Part shown: piece by piece, positions 1 to 64,000 of the stretch
Layout: each line of letters starts with the position of its first letter
How positions within the stretch are numbered: position 1 is the stretch's first letter
Assembly (NCBI GenBank): GCA_951804985.1
Contig: OX638132.1
Location: 86,556,696-86,620,695, forward strand
Source of the DNA: Dryomyza anilis
Lineage: Eukaryota; Arthropoda; Insecta; Diptera; Dryomyzidae
Length of the DNA stretch: 64,000 nucleotides
Direction: 5' to 3'
Program-made: the position numbers and the translations under genes
The notes under the pieces: model-generated
Databases searched by the model: none
What the model saw: only the letters and a program-made list of their open reading frames with translations
What the model was told of the DNA's origin: nothing

Positions 1-3000
1 TCTATGTGTATTTAAATTATTATAGATAAGTTATAAGAATTTGTTCTTGGAAAAAGAGTTATCAAAATAAAGATTTCGATGACGGTTCAAAATGTTAGCT
101 GATTTTTGAGTTTATAGATTTTCTAAAAATGTTTAATACATAATTTATAATATATATTAATTTATATATTATATATTTTTAGGCTGGAAGTAGAGCATAT
201 CTTGAAGAATATTTTAAAATTTGTTTGTAAAAACTTTAAAAGATCGCAGTATGAAAGAACTAATTTTAAGAATTAGTCTAAACAAAATACAAATTCTGGT
301 ACCGTTTCCAACATTTCGAGAATATAGAATTTCTAAAAACTTTGTAATAAATGAACATAAGAATATAAGTTATTTTAAATAAAAAAATTAAAATATTTAT
401 TAAACGTTTTTATCGGATTTTGGAGGTTGAGAGGTGGTTCTTGTGGCTGTTATATACGTATTTACGTTACATTTCCAAAAAAACTCTTCTTTTACAATGT
501 TTTGCTTGTGATTAATTTACGCGTTGGCAGTGTTTGGAATAAATCTTTATTAATTAAAAACCCACTTATCCATTATGAAATTCTGAGTGCAAACTTGGAA
601 ATGAACGGTTTGTCGTTCATCAAACATAAAAAAAACTACAAATACTATTTGATAATAACAATAATAATAATATGAACTATTTACAGTAACATTAAATACT
701 AATTTCGAATAATATATATGGATATTTACAAACACTCAACAGAAAATTCATGAATGAATAAACTTTGAGAAACATATATGAAACATGATACAATAATCAG
801 TAACACATGAACTGAAACAAATGCAAGCATGAACTTTTGTGTTTAATAATGATCATTTAAATACAATTTAATTCAATTAACATCAGTTATTTACATATTT
901 ATTTATTTATTTATTTATATATATAGTTAAATATATAAATTAATGTATATATTTTTGTTTTTTTTTCTTTTAATATATATATCTATGTATTAAAACTCTT
1001 TAATGGCAGATAAATGCTTTTTGCTAATGCAACGTGTTTCAACGACGCAACATTATTTAGAATATATGTGTATTTAGTAGTTAGTTTAGTTAAATCTTGA
1101 TTATGAGTATATAGCATAATTAAGTATTTAAATGGTGTTTGATTTTCTGAACTGACTACATTTTTGGTTTTTTCTGTTTTTGCTATTTGTCAGTATCTTT
1201 CCGTTCTTCAGTGACACGATCGGTGTCTTGAATTTAATTTAATGTTGGCTTTTGGTTTTTTTGGAAAGCAAGGCTTTGAGAATGCGTCAACGATTTCACT
1301 ACATTTAAGCTGTCTGTCAACTACTGTCATCAGTAATACCTAAGTTTTAGCAAAGTGTTTTAGAATTACATATTTGAGTGAGATTTTTGTTCTTGTTGTT
1401 GTTGTTTGCTTTTATCATTATCATTTTCAAAAGGTTTCAGTTACAATATTTATATATAAATTTGATCGGTGTAATTGCTGCCTGTTCGAGGTGTTTTCGA
1501 ATAGAATAAGTTTGGTTTAGTGATTTGCAGCGAAATTCAGTTGCAGTCTACTAAGTACAGGCTACATCTTCGAGTCTTTTCCAGTAATATTTATGCGGGG
1601 TGTATGTGATTGAATTACAAGAATTTCAGTTGAATTTGTATGTTTTTGATTTAGCAAAAATTAACAATTATGGTAAAGTTTGTGCTAATTCGCTGTACAA
1701 ATTTTAGTGGTGCATAACATTTGAAGACAAATTTAAATTTTCAATTTTACTTTCAATTCTGCTATTCTTTTATTAAATTCTTTTCATTTATTAATTAGCA
1801 AATTGTTCAATTTACGTAGCATTAGTTGGGCATATTTCAAAATTGCAGCGAATTACATTGACAAGCTTTACGTTACGTTACGTTACGTTATAATTCATAA
1901 TGTTGTTTTCCGTGTATTTTGCATGTGAGTTCGTGTTCGTGTGTGTGTGTTTTTTGACATACGATACGTCACGTTACGTTATCGAAGTTTGTATTTCGTA
2001 TAGATTGCAAGAATTTTGAAAAGGCATTTTTATATTAATAAATTCAATGCATATTATGTATATGGTACATATTTTTTTTTTTGTTTTTTTAGAGTTAACC
2101 TTTTTTGTTTGTTTTAAGGTTTGTTTAATGTGTAGCTTACCTTTCTAATGGTTCCCAATTGCTCACCCGCACCATTAGGATGTTTTCGATGAAAAATGAA
2201 TTTTCTTTAATATGCGATATGCTTAGTTCCATGAAAAATCAAAACTAAATAACAAACGAACATTTAAATGATAAATTAAATGATTAAATGAGTTGATTAT
2301 TGTAGAAAACAGCGTTTGAATAATGCATTGTTGAAAAATAACACTACTCAATATAATTTATACTTCAATTCTATATAATTCGCAGGTGCTAATTTTGACG
2401 GTTTACTCAGTTTTGTCAGAGCGTTTTCTGTCACATTTTAGTTTATAAAAAATAGTGTTCTGTTGAGAAGAAGTTTTTCAAAAAATATTGAATGCTATTT
2501 TTCCTCGAAATGTTTGTACTAATTTTAATATACTAAATAATACTAATATTATAATACGTTTTTAAGATATTAAAATCTAAACTCAAAAATTTTGATATAT
2601 TTTTTATTCATTTTTAATAATTTTTTTTAGCATACAGACCCTTATGCTATACTCGAAATTTATTTTAGTTTATTTACAAAACAGTTCAAACTAATCACAA
2701 TAATTACAAACTCTTTTCCATCAGTGCTAATTTTTGAAATAAGCTCTTTTAAGTGAAAACAGATTTAAAAAAAAACAGTACCAAAATTTAATTGGATGGA
2801 AATATTATAAAATAAAATTTAGAATAGATGAAGAAAAGTTAGTTATTTTAATTGTTAGTTTGGATTATGCTCTGGATCACCACAGAAAATTTTCTTTGTT
2901 TTCCATTAGATTATAATTGCTAAAAAATAATTCAAAAATAGTATAAATATTCAAAATTTTCGAGTTTAGGTCGTAATAACTGAAAAACGTATTAAATTAG

Positions 3001-3526
3001 TAGAATTCATTAATATATTGAAATTAGTATAGACAATTTTAAGTAAAATTGCATTTAAAGTTTTTGGCAAAACTTATAGACAGTACTGTAATTTTTTAAT
3101 TCTAAACTATGGCTAAAAACAGCATAAAATTTAGATTGCAATTTTCATAAAAACGTTGTATACTTGGAAAAAAACTGATTATGCAGTCAAAATCAGCAGC
3201 TACGAATTATAGACGTTTCCTTGAGTAGTGTTATTATACGAAAAAGATGCAGCAACATTCAAATAACATGAAAATCAATATGAAAACAACGAGAACGATC
3301 TGAACACAGAGATACATACCTGCGATGTATTTGTGTTGTGTATTTTTGTGTGTGTGAGTGAGTGTGATATATTGATTGAAATATTGTGCAATATTTGGCA
3401 GGCAAAGCAGCAACGCAATAAGTGCAAAATCGCAAATTTCGCAGTTATAGGCTTTGCTTTTAAGCATTGCTTAAAATTGAAAAAAAAATAAAAAATAAAA
3501 TTTAAAAAAATAGGTGTAAAAGAAGG

Positions 3527-3532
3527 TTTATT
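3527..3532 (-). promoter_or_regulatory. candidate poly(A) signal AATAAA for slo
   Basis: First AATAAA hexamer downstream of the slo stop on the coding strand, followed within 50 nt by a T-rich run in the transcript sense. Chosen by position only. Confidence 0.4.
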
Positions 3533-3790
3533 TTTTGTTCATAATTTTTTTTTAAACTAAAACTAGTTTGGACAACTTAAAAATCAGAACAATTGTTTAA
3601 TAATCAACTATAAGAAATAAAAACTAAATACATTGGTTTTTAAAGAACAGTTTTCACAAATTAAAGATAAGTTAAATTAATAATTCTAGTTACCTAGGTA
3701 TACGACTAGACAAAATCAAAATAATTAATTAACATGATAATCTCAAGGTTCTAATAGGCATACGGAATGGTGTGGGAAGCAATCTTGAAA

Positions 3791-4171
3791 CATATGAACG
3801 ATGGAACGTTATTTGCGCCCACATTTGACTTGATCGCGCACGTTTTGTCTCTCATGTCCCTTGATTGTTAGCCGGGACACGGCATGATGTTTGGCGATTA
3901 CAAAAGTACAAATGTCTGCGCAAATATTTTGAGTACAAAATAACGCATTTTGTGGTTTGTTTTAAAACGAAAAATTTAATTTTGATTTGTTAAATATCTA
4001 TTGCTATTTTCTAATAAATTCATTACGTAATTTGAGGTTGGAAATTAAAAACTAGTTTAGCGTAAACGCTTCTGCTGTACAATCGAATTGAGTTTGCGTA
4101 AAATGTTGCCAATTGTAAATTGCCATAAATGCGTTATTTTGTACACGAGCGTTTTCTCCATCGTTCATATG
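3791..4171. repeat. foldback in the proximal slo 3' UTR
   Basis: Two perfect inverted pairs nest here: CATATGAACGATGGA (3791-3805) with its complement at 4157-4171, and GTACAAAATAACGCATTT (3933-3950) with its complement at 4127-4144. The structure starts about 40 nt past the stop codon, so it is transcribed in the 3' UTR. It may be a MITE remnant or a functional RNA stem. Confidence 0.7.
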
Positions 4172-4212
4172 TACGAATAAGGACCATCAGTCAAGGCGCT
4201 ACACAGTAACAA

Positions 4213-61762
<57,550 letters not shown>

Positions 61763-62858
61763 CTGTTTGTATCCATGAATATTTGATGTACCATTAGAGA
61801 TGCGTGCAAACATCAGACGTCAGCAGGCAGGCAGGGAGGCAGGCGGATGGTCGGACGGTCAGTCGGTCACATAGTACAGGTTGTTTGCGTCAGGAGGCGT
61901 TAGTCCAGGCCATAATGTGTATTATGTATGTGTATTCGTTAGGTATTGGTGTCCAGTTTGATGTAACGGTAATTGGGTACATGCGTAAATGTGTTTTGTA
62001 GTACGTTTGTATATTGTGATTCAATTTAAAATTGAATCAACCAGGTTCAAAAAATAAAAACAAAGAGAATATTTATTTTAGTAATAGATATTAACACGTT
62101 TGAATATAGTGATTGGATAACTAGGATAATATTTTATTATAAAATATGTTTTAATGTTATGAGTTACTATGGTAAACTGTGTCAGTGTTTAAAAAAAGAG
62201 TTATGAATTTGAAATGTGAAAAGTGTTAGTGTATATATGTATTTTTTTTTGTATAGGAGTTTTAACATATTTAATAAAAACATTTTAAAATAATTTTTCA
62301 ATTTGATAAAGTTTGATAAAGTTTGTATAAATAGTTTTCAGGGTAATAAACAGAATATAGAAAACATATTTTACCTGGTACTGCAAATTCAAAAATCGTA
62401 TAATGGAACGTATACCCTGATCATTGAATTTTTTCGTTATCATAACCCGATCCGTTATAGAATGTACATTATCTGGTCATGCTCATGTCTCTTCTACTAG
62501 GGTAAATTTCAACAAGGGACAGCAAAAATTCGATGAAATTCGAAATTCAAATAAAAGCCACAGACGAATTGACAAATGAACAACCATTTTCTTATCCATA
62601 CTCAGAGAAGTCTCAGCTATGAACTGCATATTACTTTTTTCAAATGTTTTTCCGAAAAAATCAAGAAATTCTGATTAATAAAAATGCCGATTCATCACAG
62701 TTTTTATTAATCAGAATCCCGATTAATTGATTAATCACTTTTCTGATTAATCGAAATTGTTTATTTATCAATTCATTAAAAATTGATTATTCAAACTATT
62801 CGATTAATTGATTAATCGCACAGCCCTAATGTTCACACAAATTCTCAGAATGATCCCT

Positions 62859-63070
62859 ACACCCAGAAAAAAATACTATATAAATAATAGTTTTTTTACT
62901 ATTAAAAATAGTCAATAGGATAAATTATTATTTTAATCGGAAAAAACCATTAAATACTAGAAAACATCATTGAGTTTATATGAAAAGATTTATTTTTTGT
63001 GTACTATAAAATCAATAATTGTCCTATTGACCAATTTTAATGGGATTTGAGGGAATTTTTTTCTGGGTGT
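62859..63070. mobile_element. ACACCCAG MITE, copy c (inverted)
   Basis: ACACCCAGAAAAAAATACTA to AATTTTTTTCTGGGTGT, flanked by TA-like sequence. Internally the inverse of copies a and b. Confidence 0.9.
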
Positions 63071-63299
63071 AGTAGATTTAGATATTTTCATGAGCTCAAA
63101 TTTTTAATTCAATTTTTTAAAACAAGATAAATACCGAAGAAAGTATTTGATTATGTTTTTGGAAAACTCTTAGATTTTACAACATTCCGATTGAAAATTT
63201 TGCTCAGGTTATTAGATTCAAATGATTAGGCTTCCGAATTGTATCCTGATCCAATTTTCCTGATCCTATAATTTTTGAGATCAGGCCACATTAACCCAA

Positions 63300-63620
63300 G
63301 TAACAATTCTTACCAGTATCATACCAGTATTAAGCCAGTTTTTCTAGTGACTTTTCGAGTGACTCGCAAGCGACGTCTCTCACATTCCGACCAGAAACTA
63401 GCTCTTTCTGGACATTTCCCTACCAGTAACCGACCAGTTCTTGACTAGTTTTACTGGCAGGAATCTAATATTCAAATCCCTACCAGTAACAACCAGTTTT
63501 TAAATAGTTTTACGGTGGACAGACCAGTTTTTGGCAACTTTTACTGTAGTGAACTACTCTTCCAATCCCTACGAGTAACCGACAAGGATTTAACTGGTTT
63601 TCTCTGGCGAGTTTATGCTC
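63300..63620. repeat. ACCAGT-rich tandem repeat
   Basis: TCCCTACCAGTAAC-type units recur at about 63417, 63477 and (diverged) 63567, each followed by GACCAGTTTTTGACTAGTTTT-like sequence, with ACCAGTATCATACCAGT at the left end. Related in inverse to 28925-29090. Confidence 0.7.
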
Positions 63621-63631
63621 ATCAAATTCTT

Positions 63632-64000
63632 ACACAGAAAAAAATATACATCATATTGATGAATTCCGTTCATCAAACCATCATACATTGTATTGAAGAA
63701 CCATTCATAATATTAATGACTAACGACATTAATGTTATAAATGCGATCATAAATATGATGAAGGCTTGGTAACTGTCGAAAATGTATAGTTCAATATGAC
63801 GAACTGTATGTGAAGAATACGTTTCATTATATTTATGAACAAATACATAAAATACAACATATATGTACATTATATTAAAGAATGCAGTTTATCTAACCAA
63901 ATTTTAATCAAAATATTTATTTAGGCCACTACTTCCAGACCACTACTTCCAGAGTTACAGTGCTTCAAAGTTACAAAAAATGGGCCAAAAATCACTTTTT
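63632..64000. mobile_element. ATGAATATT-rich MITE, copy c (incomplete)
   Basis: Starts ACACAGAAAAAAATATACAT; AAGAACCATTCATAATATTA and TGGTAACTGTCGAAAATG closely match 45810-45910. It may run off the window edge or end near 63870. Confidence 0.65.

Larger units (their letters stand above)
1..4212 (-). other. slo 3' UTR and downstream DNA
   Basis: No other gene is visible. The first AATAAA on the minus strand after the stop lies at 3532-3527, 681 nt past the TGA, followed by a U-rich stretch in the transcript sense, so a 3' UTR of about 0.7 kb is plausible; further AATAAA motifs (for example near 2603-2608) leave room for a longer form. The proximal 3' UTR contains a foldback (3791-4171). Farther out, TTACG repeats occur at 1868-1890 and again at 1961-1982; the rest is simple AT-rich DNA. 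The true end cannot be set from sequence. Confidence 0.5.
61763..64000 (-). other. slo intron upstream of RCK1 (runs off the window)
   Basis: No exon recognised. 61765-62120 has no AG on the coding strand. It contains a GGCAGGCAGG-type stretch (61821-61850), an ACACCCAG MITE in inverted orientation (62859-63070), the ACCAGT-rich repeat (63300-63620) and the start of an ATGAATATT MITE (63632 onward). The upstream exons for the pore domain must lie beyond 64000. Confidence 0.75.

Noticed and set aside
1..3200. A second gene downstream of slo
   Set aside because: Only short AT-rich frames without similarity; no splice-consistent conserved blocks on either strand.
62000..64000. Further upstream slo exons (pore or S6 region)
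   Set aside because: I looked on the minus strand for Slo1 blocks before HIVVCGH and found none; they must lie outside the window.

Overview
The window is animal nuclear DNA. It is very AT-rich, has long introns with GT/AG splice sites, and is full of short foldback (MITE-like) repeats. The single recognisable gene is the insect orthologue of slowpoke (slo), which encodes the pore-forming alpha subunit of the large-conductance calcium- and voltage-activated potassium (BK) channel. The protein closely resembles dipteran Slo. A (GTCY)n-bearing mini-me-like element also points to a fly. The intron and transposon load suggests a large-genome brachyceran rather than Drosophila melanogaster, but the species cannot be fixed from the sequence.

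slo lies on the minus strand, so transcription runs from right to left. The window starts in an intron upstream of the first RCK1 exon (61762) and ends past the stop codon (4213). The S0-S6 membrane core, about 400 residues, lies beyond 64000. I place 22 coding exons: an RCK1 start exon; a mutually exclusive pair (60796-60691 or 59517-59412); two constitutive RCK1 exons; a second mutually exclusive pair (47782-47670 or 42824-42712); two exons ending in the CxxCH motif; a linker block of optional cassettes of 72, 51, 24, 75 and 33 nt; a 151-nt linker exon; an optional 66-nt cassette; and seven RCK2 and tail exons that carry the calcium bowl. Joined with one exon of each pair, the frame stays open for 886 residues with all cassettes and 779 with none, and every junction phase agrees. 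All five linker cassettes are phase-symmetric, so this part of the gene is laid out as a combinatorial splicing module.

Everything else is intron, 3' UTR or downstream DNA. By region: 1-4212, 3' UTR and beyond, with a foldback just after the stop; 5.5-8.8 kb, nested transposon remnants including mini-me and a long hairpin; 12.5-15 kb, an inverted copy of the 5.5-7.1 kb repeat and a 1 kb foldback element; 17-21.7 kb, a dead DD37E mariner and other elements; 24-27 kb, a 112-bp tandem array and a compound palindrome; 28-31 kb, dispersed duplications; 33.3-34.7 kb, a roughly 300-bp tandem array; 36-41 kb, paired repeats containing perfect heat-shock-element motifs; 44-47 kb, MITEs; 48.4-49.7 kb, two tRNA-derived SINE copies; 52-59 kb, MITE clusters and nested foldbacks.

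The most interesting signals concern splicing. Four acceptors (exons starting at 61762, 59517, 28116 and 60796) sit downstream of unusually long AG-free stretches of about 356, 270, 206 and 135 nt, whereas the others have about 13-86 nt. This implies distant branch points at regulated exons. One cassette combination creates an in-frame TAA at the junction, which makes the microexon conditional on its neighbours.
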